Source of the DNA: Eubacteriales bacterium
GTDB lineage: Bacteria > Bacillota_A > Clostridia > Christensenellales > Aristaeellaceae
Length of the DNA stretch: 6,314 nt
Direction of reading: 5' to 3'
Assembly: GCA_029974855.1 (NCBI GenBank)
Contig: JARKQO010000320.1
Location: 1-6,314, forward strand
Shown: piece after piece, positions 1 through 6,037 of the stretch
How positions within the stretch are numbered: the first letter of the stretch is position 1
Layout of the letters: the number at the start of each line of letters is the position of its first letter
Made by a program: the position numbers and the translations under genes
The notes under the pieces: generated by a model
What the model was told of the DNA's origin: nothing
What the model saw: the letters and a program-made list of their open reading frames with translations, nothing else
Database searches by the model: none

Positions 1-2
1 GG

Positions 3-635
3 CTGCTGACGTCCCCTTTCAGCCTGGTCATCGCCCTAAGCGCCTTTTTGGCGGACCGGTGGTTTGTTTTTGAAAAACCGATTCCAAAAGCAAGCCTCAT
101 CTTGACGGCGCTGATGCTTCTGCTGGCCCCCGGCGTGGTGATGTTCCCCTTTTTTTATGGATATGGCATCCAGGCAACGGCCCTCATTGCGTCGTCCCGC
201 CAGTTTTTTGTGGCGCATTTGATCCTGATGCTCTCCTTCCTGTCTTTTACCCTTTGCCTGGTTGCCTATTGCAAATCCAGAAAACCGAGCCTGAAGGAAC
301 GGGCCCACGGGAAATCCGTGCCGTTGGCCATGGCGTTGGTTCTGCTGTCGGCCTTTTCCCTCCTGTCCTACCCGCTCCAAGCCTATCCTTCCCTAAAGCT
401 GACGGACGACCTGCTGGACGGAGAAATCAGCCGGACGGAGCGGTACTGGCGGGGTGTTCTGGAGGAATGGAGCCAGCAAAGCGGGCAGGTGGTGGTGGTG
501 AATCTGCCATCCCAGCAGCCATATCGCTTGGATTATTACTCATATCCCATCGTCTCCTGGGACCGTGAGTGGTGGGAAAATACCTTCATCGCGGACTACT
601 ATGGGCTCACCTCCATCCACGGCGTTTATGATTAA
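3..635 (+). CDS. Polytopic membrane protein, C-terminal part (possibly DUF6056/GT-C-like); 5' end outside window
   Basis: The frame is open from the left edge to TAA at 633-635, giving the last 210 residues of a longer protein. In-frame residues before the TTG at 48 (LLTSPFSLVIALSAF) already form a membrane segment, so TTG48 is not the true start. About four hydrophobic segments are visible, near residues 1-16, 28-50, 66-85 and 100-115. They are followed by a soluble tail of about 95 residues rich in aromatic and acidic residues, ending with the pattern WxNxxxAxYYGLxSI. From memory, this architecture and tail resemble DUF6056-type or GtrII/GT-C-like membrane proteins found in surface-glycan loci, but I cannot confirm the family. 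Position at the head of a nucleotide-sugar cluster that also encodes a polyprenyl-phosphate glycosyltransferase fits a role in glycan transfer or assembly at the outer face of the membrane; this is inference. It is the only clearly multi-pass protein in the window. Confidence 0.6.
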   Translation: MLTSPFSLVIALSAFLADRWFVFEKPIPKASLILTALMLLLAPGVVMFPFFYGYGIQATALIASSRQFFVAHLILMLSFLSFTLCLVAYCKSRKPSLKERAHGKSVPLAMALVLLSAFSLLSYPLQAYPSLKLTDDLLDGEISRTERYWRGVLEEWSQQSGQVVVVNLPSQQPYRLDYYSYPIVSWDREWWENTFIADYYGLTSIHGVYD

Positions 636-663
636 TATGGATGTAGAAAGGCAGGCGACACCT

Positions 664-1860
664 ATGAAAATCCCCTTTTTCGATCTTTCCAAACAGTACC
701 AGGCCCTGCGGGATACCCTTCTCCCCTCTGTGGAGCAGCTTCTGCCCAGCTGCGCGTACGTTGGAGGCCCCTACGTGCAAGCCTTTGAGAAGCAGATCGC
801 CGAATATCTGGGGGTGAAGCACGCCATTACCTGCGGCAATGGCACCGACGCGCTGAAATTGGCCCTGCGGGGAGCGGGCGTCAGGCCTGGGGACGAGGTG
901 ATCACCACCCCCTTCTCCTTCTTCGCCACCTCCGAGGCCATTGCGGCCGTGGGGGCCGTTCCGGTTTTTGTGGACATCCGCCTGTCCGATTTGAACATGG
1001 ACCCGGAGGCCATTGAGCCCAGCATCACCCCCAAAACCAAGGCCATTTTGCCGGTGCATATCTTTGGCGCTCCCTGTGCCATGGGCCCCATCAACGCCAT
1101 CGCCCAAAAGCACGGCCTGGCCGTGATCGAGGACGCGTGCCAGGCTGTGGGAAGCGCCTACCGGGGCACGAAAATCGGCGGCCTTGGGGATGCGGCCTGC
1201 TTCTCCTTCTACCCCACCAAAAACCTGGGGGCCTTCGGGGACGGCGGCATGATCACCACCAACTCCGACGAAATCGCCACCATCTGCCGCGCCCTGAAAT
1301 CCCACGGGGCGGGCAAGAGCGGCGCGGAGGCCTTTTTTCTGCTGCACCAGGAGAAGGTGGACCAATACCTCCCCCAGCAGGCCTCCGGCGATCTGCTGTA
1401 CGACCCCTACAAATACTATAACTTCCTCATCGGGGAAAACTCCCGGCTGGACGCCATACAGGCCCTGATCCTGACCCACAAGCTCCCCCATCTGGACCAG
1501 TGGAACGCCCGGCGCAAGGCCATTGCCCTTCGCTACCTGGAGGCCTTGGGGGATACGCCCCTCCGGTTCTGCTGCCAGTATGAGGCGGAGGCGGAGCCTG
1601 TGTATCATCAGTTTGCGGTCCTCTGTGACCAGCGGGACGCCCTGACCCGCCATCTCAACGAGCAGGGCATCGGGGTTGGGGCCTTCTACCCCGTGGCGCT
1701 GCATCAGCAGTTTGCCCATGCCTACCGGCAGCGGCAGCCCAGCTTGCCGGTGGCGGAAGCTGTGTGCCAGCGGTCCCTTTGCCTGCCCATTTATCCGGAA
1801 TTGACCGGAGAGGAGCAGGAATACATCATCGCCGCCGTTCACGGCTTTTTCAAGGAGTAA
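664..1860 (+). CDS. DegT/DnrJ/EryC1/StrS-family nucleotide-sugar aminotransferase (WbpE-like)
   Basis: Predicted PLP-dependent aminotransferase of 398 residues that would aminate a keto-sugar nucleotide in the cytoplasm, usually with glutamate as donor. Visible fold-type I landmarks are the phosphate-binding GNGTDAL near residues 58-64, the HIFG segment, the PLP-ring aspartate D157 in IEDACQA, and the Schiff-base lysine K186 in FSFYPTKNLGAFGDGG. Further on come N259-S260-R261 (NSRLDAIQA) and GVGAFYPVALHQQ near the C-terminus, both typical of the family. ATG664 is chosen because MKIPFFDLSKQY is the usual N-terminus; its ribosome site (GAAAGG, 646-651) is only fair. ATGs at 628 and 637 are in frame but add non-conserved residues, and ATG628 would overlap the gene before. 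The adjacent N-acetyltransferase and Gfo/Idh/MocA dehydrogenase point to a 3-keto-sugar substrate, as for WbpE. Between H214-G215 and the NSR motif there are about 30 more residues than in WbpE as I recall it. Family is secure; exact substrate is not. Confidence 0.93.
   Translation: MKIPFFDLSKQYQALRDTLLPSVEQLLPSCAYVGGPYVQAFEKQIAEYLGVKHAITCGNGTDALKLALRGAGVRPGDEVITTPFSFFATSEAIAAVGAVPVFVDIRLSDLNMDPEAIEPSITPKTKAILPVHIFGAPCAMGPINAIAQKHGLAVIEDACQAVGSAYRGTKIGGLGDAACFSFYPTKNLGAFGDGGMITTNSDEIATICRALKSHGAGKSGAEAFFLLHQEKVDQYLPQQASGDLLYDPYKYYNFLIGENSRLDAIQALILTHKLPHLDQWNARRKAIALRYLEALGDTPLRFCCQYEAEAEPVYHQFAVLCDQRDALTRHLNEQGIGVGAFYPVALHQQFAHAYRQRQPSLPVAEAVCQRSLCLPIYPELTGEEQEYIIAAVHGFFKE
1852..1857 (+). 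promoter_or_regulatory. Ribosome binding site AAGGAG for the WbpD-like acetyltransferase
   Basis: AAGGAG lies inside the last codons of the aminotransferase and ends six bases before ATG1864. Its overlap with the upstream stop region (TAA 1858-1860) suggests that the two genes are translationally coupled, and it fixes the start of the acetyltransferase. Confidence 0.8.
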
Positions 1861-1863
1861 CGC

Positions 1864-2406
1864 ATGGCAGACGTATTCATCCACCCCAGCGCCCACGTTT
1901 CCCAGGAGGCCCGCATCGGGCAGGGCACAAAAATCTGGATCAACGCGCAAATCAGAGAGAACGTGACCGTAGGAGAGCATTGCATCATCTCCAAGGACAC
2001 CTACCTGGACGAGGGGGTTTCCATTGGCAGCTACGTGAAGATCCAAAACGGCGTGTCCGTATACAAGGGGGTAACGGTGGAGGATGAGGTGTTCATCGGC
2101 CCCAACGTGACCTTCACCAACGATTTCTATCCCCGGGCCATGAACGCCCATTGGGCCATTACCCCGACGCTGGTGGAAAAGGGCGCTTCCTTGGGGGCCA
2201 ACAGCACCATCGTCTGCGGGCGCCGTATCGGCGCATACGCCATGGTGGGGGCCGGCAGCGTGGTCACAAAGGATGTGGAGCCCTACGCCTTGGTGGTGGG
2301 CAATCCCGCCAGGCAGATCGGCTGGGTGTGCCCCTGCGGACATCCCCTGGTGAATCGGGAATGCCCCCAGTGCGGATTCGTGCTGGACCAAAGCCCCAAG
2401 GACTAG
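1864..2406 (+). CDS. Left-handed beta-helix N-acetyltransferase, WbpD/WlbB-like, with cysteine-rich C-terminal tail
   Basis: A 180-residue hexapeptide-repeat acyltransferase, predicted to acetylate the amino group installed by the aminotransferase encoded just upstream, using acetyl-CoA in the cytoplasm. It opens with [21 protein letters not shown], close to the N-terminus of WbpD/WlbB. Isoleucine/valine-glycine hexads continue to about residue 145. The segment KIQNGVSVY, the loop PNVTFTND (residues 80-87), GANSTIVCG and the closing [13 protein letters not shown] all match that family from memory. Such enzymes normally work as trimers with the active site between subunits. The last 25 residues hold C156, C158, C167 and C170 in a CxC-x8-CxxC pattern, resembling a small zinc-binding knuckle. 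Only three bases separate it from the aminotransferase stop. The family call is strong; that the substrate is a UDP-3-amino sugar rests on the neighbours and on resemblance to WbpD. Confidence 0.9.
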   Translation: MADVFIHPSAHVSQEARIGQGTKIWINAQIRENVTVGEHCIISKDTYLDEGVSIGSYVKIQNGVSVYKGVTVEDEVFIGPNVTFTNDFYPRAMNAHWAITPTLVEKGASLGANSTIVCGRRIGAYAMVGAGSVVTKDVEPYALVVGNPARQIGWVCPCGHPLVNRECPQCGFVLDQSPKD

Positions 2407-2452
2407 GGGGCTTCAGGCGTTTCCACCTTGAGGATAAGCAAATATGAGAAAC

Positions 2453-2456
2453 GGAG
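2453..2456 (+). promoter_or_regulatory. Ribosome binding site GGAG for the Gfo/Idh/MocA dehydrogenase
   Basis: GGAG ends six bases before ATG2463. It lies in the 56-base gap after the acetyltransferase, the widest gap in the window. It selects ATG2463, after which the NAD-binding motif begins almost at once. Confidence 0.65.
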
Positions 2457-2462
2457 AGCCTT

Positions 2463-3464
2463 ATGAATGTTGCACTGATCGGCTTTGGATACTGGGGACC
2501 CAATATCGCGCGGAATCTGCATGCCAGTGACAAGACGACCCTGTACGCCATCTGCGATGTTTCCGAAGCAATGCTGGACAAGGCCAAATCCCTTTACGGA
2601 AGCAACGTGCAGTACCACCGGGATTACCGCCAGCTGCTGCAGGACCCCTCCGTGGACGCGGTGGCCCTGGCCTTGCGCTACGATGTGAGCTATCCCATCG
2701 CCTGCGACGCGCTGAACGCAAAGAAGCACCTGTTCATTGAAAAGCCCCTGGCCGTCACCTCCCGGCAGGCGGCTTTCCTGGGGCAGCTGAGCCGGCAAAA
2801 CGGCGTGGTGCTCCACACGGACCATATTCTTATCTACCATCCCATCATCCGCTATATCAAGGGGATGATCGATTCCGGCGAGCTGGGGGAGCTGCTGTAC
2901 TTCGATTCTTCCCGGGGGAACCTGGGGCCCCACATCAAGAACGACATCAACGCCATGTGGGACCTGGCGGTGCATGACCTGGCCGTGCTGGATTTCTTCT
3001 GCGGCGGGAAAACCCCGGTGGAAGTGAAGGCGGTGGGGATGCGGCACTATGGCATGAGGGAGGAGCTCACCTACCTGTCCCTGAAATACAGCGACCTTGT
3101 GGCCTTTCTCAAATCCAGCTGGATCTCCCCGCTGAAGGAGCGCCTGATGATCGTCGGGGGCACCAAGAAAATGGTGGTGTTTGACGATCTGAAGATCGAT
3201 GAGAAGCTGATGGTATACGATAAGGGCGTGATGCGGCCCGAGGAATTCACGGAATACGGGCGGTATGAAGCCAAAATCCGGCTGGGGGATATGTTTGCCC
3301 CCTATATCCCCGTAGGGGATTCCCTGCGCAACAGCCTGGAGCATTTTGCGGGCTGCGTGGAGCATGGGCGGGAAAGCGACTCCGGCTATCCCCAGGCGGA
3401 GAGGGTCATCAGCATCCTGGAACAGGCGGACGCGCAGCTGGGCGGGAGGGAAGCCCATGTATGA
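2463..3464 (+). CDS. Gfo/Idh/MocA-family sugar-nucleotide oxidoreductase (WbpB/WlbA or UDP-GlcNAc 3-dehydrogenase-like)
   Basis: A 333-residue NAD(P)-dependent dehydrogenase. The N-terminal Rossmann domain begins with G7-F8-G9-Y10-W11-G12-P13-N14, a form of the GxGxxG motif common in sugar-nucleotide members of this family. E93-K94-P95 is the family's signature, with K94 the usual catalytic lysine. WDLAVHD, with H171, matches the active-site segment 'D-x-x-x-H-D' of the C-terminal domain. In the WbpB/WlbA pathway the enzyme oxidises C3 of UDP-GlcNAc uronic acid, and related enzymes oxidise UDP-GlcNAc itself (GnnA type). The 3-keto product then goes to an aminotransferase such as the one at 664-1860. 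No UDP-GlcNAc 6-dehydrogenase is in view, so whether the substrate is a uronic acid is undecided. Length is usual for the family. The last eight bases overlap the glycosyltransferase that follows. Family is certain; substrate is inference from context. Confidence 0.92.
   Translation: MNVALIGFGYWGPNIARNLHASDKTTLYAICDVSEAMLDKAKSLYGSNVQYHRDYRQLLQDPSVDAVALALRYDVSYPIACDALNAKKHLFIEKPLAVTSRQAAFLGQLSRQNGVVLHTDHILIYHPIIRYIKGMIDSGELGELLYFDSSRGNLGPHIKNDINAMWDLAVHDLAVLDFFCGGKTPVEVKAVGMRHYGMREELTYLSLKYSDLVAFLKSSWISPLKERLMIVGGTKKMVVFDDLKIDEKLMVYDKGVMRPEEFTEYGRYEAKIRLGDMFAPYIPVGDSLRNSLEHFAGCVEHGRESDSGYPQAERVISILEQADAQLGGREAHV
3444..3450 (+). promoter_or_regulatory. Ribosome binding site GGGAGGG for the GT2 glycosyltransferase
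   Basis: GGGAGGG lies within the end of the dehydrogenase gene, six bases before ATG3457. It supports starting the glycosyltransferase at 3457 rather than at in-frame codons further upstream, which would add a non-conserved, arginine-rich leader. Confidence 0.75.
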
Positions 3465-4398
3465 CCTGAGCATCATCATCCCCTTCCTGAATGAAGAGGA
3501 TTCCCTGCCCGCGCTGTTTCAGACTCTTCAGGAGCAAATGCCCAGGCTGGGGCCCATCCGCACGGAGGTCATCTTCGTGGACGATGGCTCCACGGACCGC
3601 TCCGTGGAGCTGATCCGCGGCGCGGCCCACCAGGGCTATTCGGCGCGGCTGGTTTGCCTGTCCCGCAACTTCGGCTCCCACGAGGCCTTCCGGGCCGGTA
3701 TTTTGGTGAGCCAGGGCCAGGTGGTGACCATGCTGCCCGCGGACATGCAAATCACCTTTGACACCTTGCTGGACCTGTATGCCGCCATCCGGGAGGGATA
3801 CGACATCGCCTACGCGGCCAAGAGCGAAAACCAAAGCGGTTTCCTGGCCGGTTTGGTAAGCCGGACCTACGGGAAGCTGATGCGCAGGTTCGTCACGCCC
3901 TTCTATCCCGCCAACGGGGCGGACAGCTTTATGTTCGTGCGGAAGGTGACCCAGGAGCTGAACGAGAATATCGAAATGAACAGCTCCATCATGCTCCAGA
4001 TTTTCAGCCTGGGCTTCCGGAAAAAGGAAGTGGCTTCCACTGTGGTCAGCCGGAAGCACGGAAAGAGCAAATGGTCCTTCAAACGGAAAAAGAAGCTGTT
4101 TTATGACTCCTTCTACTCCTTTTCCGAGGTGCCGCTGCGGGTGATCATCACCATCGGCAAGGTCTTCGCGACGCTGGCCTTTCTCTACGCCCTGTTCCTG
4201 CTGATCACCTTTTTGTTTTTCAACCAGCCCGTGGTGATGGGGTACGCCACTTTGATCATCGTGCTGCTGCTGGGCTTCGGCCTCACCAACATCTCCTTGG
4301 GGGTCATCGGGGAATACCTGCTCCGGGATTTGGACGCCAGCCGGAAGCGGAAGGCGTTCATCATCGACACCCAGGAAACGGTCCATGAGAACCCATAG
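3457..4398 (+). CDS. GT2 glycosyltransferase, polyprenyl-phosphate type (GtrB/ArnC/DPM1-like)
   Basis: A 313-residue GT-A-fold glycosyltransferase with a C-terminal membrane anchor. It is predicted to move a sugar from a nucleotide donor onto undecaprenyl phosphate at the cytoplasmic face of the membrane. The start gives LSIIIPFLNEE, the classic GT2 opening. V-D42-D43-G-S-T-D47 is the nucleotide-binding motif, and SRNFGSHEAFRAG is typical of GtrB-like members. The segment usually written DADLQ is P94-A95-D96-M97-Q98, so the metal-binding D96 remains but the first Asp is Pro. R199-K-H-G-K-S-K-W206 followed by a lysine-rich stretch (KRKKK) matches the RxxGxSKW region before the anchor. Two transmembrane helices follow near 229-254 and 260-283, as in GtrB. 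Starting eight bases before the dehydrogenase stop implies translational coupling. The donor is probably a sugar made by the flanking genes, but the sequence does not say which one. Confidence 0.92.
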   Translation: MYDLSIIIPFLNEEDSLPALFQTLQEQMPRLGPIRTEVIFVDDGSTDRSVELIRGAAHQGYSARLVCLSRNFGSHEAFRAGILVSQGQVVTMLPADMQITFDTLLDLYAAIREGYDIAYAAKSENQSGFLAGLVSRTYGKLMRRFVTPFYPANGADSFMFVRKVTQELNENIEMNSSIMLQIFSLGFRKKEVASTVVSRKHGKSKWSFKRKKKLFYDSFYSFSEVPLRVIITIGKVFATLAFLYALFLLITFLFFNQPVVMGYATLIIVLLLGFGLTNISLGVIGEYLLRDLDASRKRKAFIIDTQETVHENP

Positions 4399-4426
4399 GC
4401 CCCTTTCCCCCAGGGCCATGGACGCC

Positions 4427-4432
4427 AGGAGG
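4427..4432 (+). promoter_or_regulatory. Consensus ribosome binding site AGGAGG for the second acyltransferase
   Basis: A full AGGAGG sits eight bases before ATG4441. A second in-frame ATG at 4435 is only two bases away from it, too close to be used, so the motif decides for 4441. Confidence 0.85.
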
Positions 4433-4440
4433 AATGCCCC

Positions 4441-5028
4441 ATGCGGATTGAAGAGGCGAACCTGAGCCGAAAAGAACGAAGGCTGTTCAACCGCTTGGCC
4501 TCTTTGCGGGCCAAGCTGGACCGGTATACCCTCAGCAAATGGCAGCGGATTAATCCCTTTTTTGAGAACCTTTCCGATTGGAACCAGTACGCCAAGGAAT
4601 ACAATACCTCCCACCTCACCGTGTTCAACTCCTCCACCATCATCGGCCCTGTGAAGCTTGGGGAGCATGTATGGATCGGGGCGTTCTGCACCATTGACGG
4701 CAGCGGGGGACTGTCTATTGGGGATCACTGCGTGCTGGCCAACGGCGTGCAGATTTTCACCCACGATACCATCCGCTGGGCCCTGACCGGGGGAAAACTC
4801 CCTCACGAGCATGGGCCTGTGGAGATTGGGGAATGTACCTTTGTGGGCGCCCAGGCCGTGATTTTGAAGAACGTGACCATCGGCCATCACTGCGTGGTGG
4901 CCGCCAACGCCACCGTGACCCAGTCCATACCGCCCTATTCCCTGTGCGCCGGGTCTCCGGCCCGGGTGATTGGCAAGGTGGTCATAGAGGGGGACGCCGT
5001 TACCTACGAATATCATAGCCGCCCCTGA
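4441..5028 (+). CDS. Left-handed beta-helix acyltransferase with helical N-terminal region
   Basis: A 195-residue hexapeptide-repeat acyltransferase, probably acetylating a sugar hydroxyl or amine with acetyl-CoA. The first 60 or so residues are charged and probably helical (for example RKERRLFNRLASLRAKLDRY) and contain no hexads. The beta-helix runs from about residue 62 (SSTIIGPVKLG) to SPARVIG near 180. F-T-H108-D109-T matches the catalytic His-Asp pair common in xenobiotic and sugar acetyltransferases, and the stretch IRWALTGGK just after it forms the usual excursion loop. Unlike NeuD/PglD-type sugar N-acetyltransferases, it shows no N-terminal Rossmann-like domain with a glycine motif. 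It lies between the glycosyltransferase (42-base gap) and the SDR gene (46-base gap). It might acylate the product of the SDR/aminotransferase pair, or O-acetylate the assembled glycan; the sequence does not decide. Family is clear, acceptor unknown. Confidence 0.88.
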   Translation: MRIEEANLSRKERRLFNRLASLRAKLDRYTLSKWQRINPFFENLSDWNQYAKEYNTSHLTVFNSSTIIGPVKLGEHVWIGAFCTIDGSGGLSIGDHCVLANGVQIFTHDTIRWALTGGKLPHEHGPVEIGECTFVGAQAVILKNVTIGHHCVVAANATVTQSIPPYSLCAGSPARVIGKVVIEGDAVTYEYHSRP

Positions 5029-5042
5029 GCGCATCAAAAACC

Positions 5043-5056
5043 GCCGCCACGGCGGC
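5043..5056 (+). other. GC-rich hairpin just before the ribosome site of the SDR gene
   Basis: GCCGC (5043-5047) pairs with GCGGC (5052-5056) around a four-base CACG loop. The structure ends two bases before AGGAGG (5059-5064). No T-run follows, so it is not an intrinsic terminator. It could affect ribosome access to, or mRNA stability around, a gene that has a TTG start. Function is speculative. Confidence 0.4.
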
Positions 5057-5058
5057 AT

Positions 5059-5064
5059 AGGAGG
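5059..5064 (+). promoter_or_regulatory. Ribosome binding site AGGAGG supporting a TTG start
   Basis: AGGAGG ends ten bases before TTG5075. There is no in-frame ATG or GTG before the Rossmann motif. The next in-frame TTG (5087) is 22 bases from the motif, so this site makes TTG5075 the best start. Confidence 0.75.
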
Positions 5065-5074
5065 CAAACATCCC

Positions 5075-6037
5075 TTGAGACGAGATTTGAAAAACCGGAA
5101 CATTCTGGTGGTGGGCGGAGCCGGGTTTATCGGCAGCCATCTGGTGGACGCCCTCACCGCCACCGGGGCCAACGCCGTGTATGTGATGGACAACATGTTT
5201 TTAGGCCGGGAGAGCAACCTGGCCCAGGCGATGCAAAAGGGCGTGGCGCTGTATAAGGACGACGCGGAAATCAAAACCTCCGTCCAGGCCATTGTCCGGC
5301 GGCACAAAATCGACGTGGTGTTCAACCTTGCCACCAAGGCCCTGAACTACTCCTTTTTTAATCCCCAGAACGCCTTTATGACCAATGTGGCCGTATTGTC
5401 CAATTTGCTGGAGCTGCAGCGGGATCATGAGTTTGAGAGCCTGTGCCACTATTCCTCCTCGGAAATCTATGGGTCCGCAGTGTATGATCCCATGGATGAA
5501 AAGCACCCCATGAATCCCACCACCACCTACGCCGCTGGCAAGGCCGCTGCGGATTTGCTGCTGCAAACCTATGTGGCCATGTTCGACCTGGACGCCTTTA
5601 TCATCCGGCCCTTCAACAATTACGGACCCAGGCAGAACTGGGAGGGGGATCTGGCGGGGATCATTCCCGCCACAGCCCGGCGGATTCTGGGGGGAGAAAA
5701 GCCCGTCCTTTGCGGAACGGGGGAGCAGAAAAGGGATTACATCTACGTGAAGGATACGGTGAAGGCCACCTTGGCCCTGTATCCCCTGCTGGAGAAGGGC
5801 GAAACGGTGAATGTGTCCGCGGATATGAGCCTGTCGGTGACGGAGCTGCTGGCCACCCTGTGCCAGCTGATGGGGTACCAGGGGGAGTATGAGCGCCTCC
5901 CGGCCCGCAAGGCGGATGTGCAGTACCACCATGCTTCCAACGCCTACATGCGGTCTTTGATCGATTTTCAGCCGGTTCCGCTCCCGGAGGGGCTGAAGGA
6001 AACCCTAGACTGGTATCAGGAAGTGATGCGGCCATGA
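5075..6037 (+). CDS. Extended SDR NAD-dependent epimerase/dehydratase acting on a nucleotide sugar
   Basis: A 320-residue extended short-chain dehydrogenase. The NAD-binding motif is G14-G-A-G-F-I-G20, and D39 (YVMDNM) ends the second strand, favouring NAD over NADP. The catalytic tyrosine and lysine are Y152 and K156 (YAAGK). The segment S127-S128-S129-E130-I-Y-G corresponds to the Ser/Thr and acidic site; S128 and E130 align with the T-x-E of GDP-mannose 4,6-dehydratase and with related residues of UDP-glucuronate decarboxylases. RPFNNYGPRQN and GTGEQKRDYIYVKD are the usual substrate-binding parts. The glutamate at 130 hints at a 4,6-dehydratase or decarboxylase more than a simple 4-epimerase, but this is not decisive. 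The start is TTG5075, supported by AGGAGG; length fits the family. Its TGA overlaps the ATG of the next aminotransferase (ATGA at 6034-6037), a sign that the two act in sequence: keto-sugar formation, then amination. Confidence 0.92.
   Translation: MRRDLKNRNILVVGGAGFIGSHLVDALTATGANAVYVMDNMFLGRESNLAQAMQKGVALYKDDAEIKTSVQAIVRRHKIDVVFNLATKALNYSFFNPQNAFMTNVAVLSNLLELQRDHEFESLCHYSSSEIYGSAVYDPMDEKHPMNPTTTYAAGKAAADLLLQTYVAMFDLDAFIIRPFNNYGPRQNWEGDLAGIIPATARRILGGEKPVLCGTGEQKRDYIYVKDTVKATLALYPLLEKGETVNVSADMSLSVTELLATLCQLMGYQGEYERLPARKADVQYHHASNAYMRSLIDFQPVPLPEGLKETLDWYQEVMRP

Noticed and set aside
628..663. Earlier in-frame ATGs (628, 637) as start of the first aminotransferase
   Set aside because: They add residues not seen in the family, have no ribosome site, and ATG628 would overlap the upstream gene. 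MKIPFFDLS at 664 is the expected N-terminus.
607..2391. A 594-codon open frame on the minus strand opposite the first aminotransferase and the acetyltransferase
   Set aside because: It is antisense to two genes with clear catalytic motifs. Its translation is rich in Gly, His, Val and Gln with no recognisable domain, as expected from codon bias in GC-rich DNA.
2411..2433. Possible hairpin in the 56-base gap after the WbpD-like gene (2411-2417 with 2427-2433)
   Set aside because: Seven pairs, two of them G-U, with a nine-base loop and no T-run; too weak for a terminator. No convincing -35/-10 pair follows before the next gene.
3346..3456. Upstream in-frame extension of the GT2 gene
   Set aside because: It would lie wholly inside the dehydrogenase gene and encode an arginine- and serine-rich leader. 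ATG3457 has a good ribosome site and begins at the conserved GT2 fold.
2403..3479. A 358-codon minus-strand frame opposite the dehydrogenase
   Set aside because: It mirrors a gene with intact GxGYWGPN, EKP and HD motifs. The antisense product has no plausible domain.
4398..4417. GGCCC/GGGCC pairing in the 42-base gap before the second acyltransferase
   Set aside because: Only five pairs around a ten-base loop and no T-run. It is likely to arise by chance in GC-rich sequence.
3409..5337. A 642-codon open frame on the minus strand spanning the GT2, second acyltransferase and part of the SDR
   Set aside because: It runs across three well-supported opposite-strand genes and their gaps, has low-complexity composition and no motif. 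Its length comes from GC-biased third positions.
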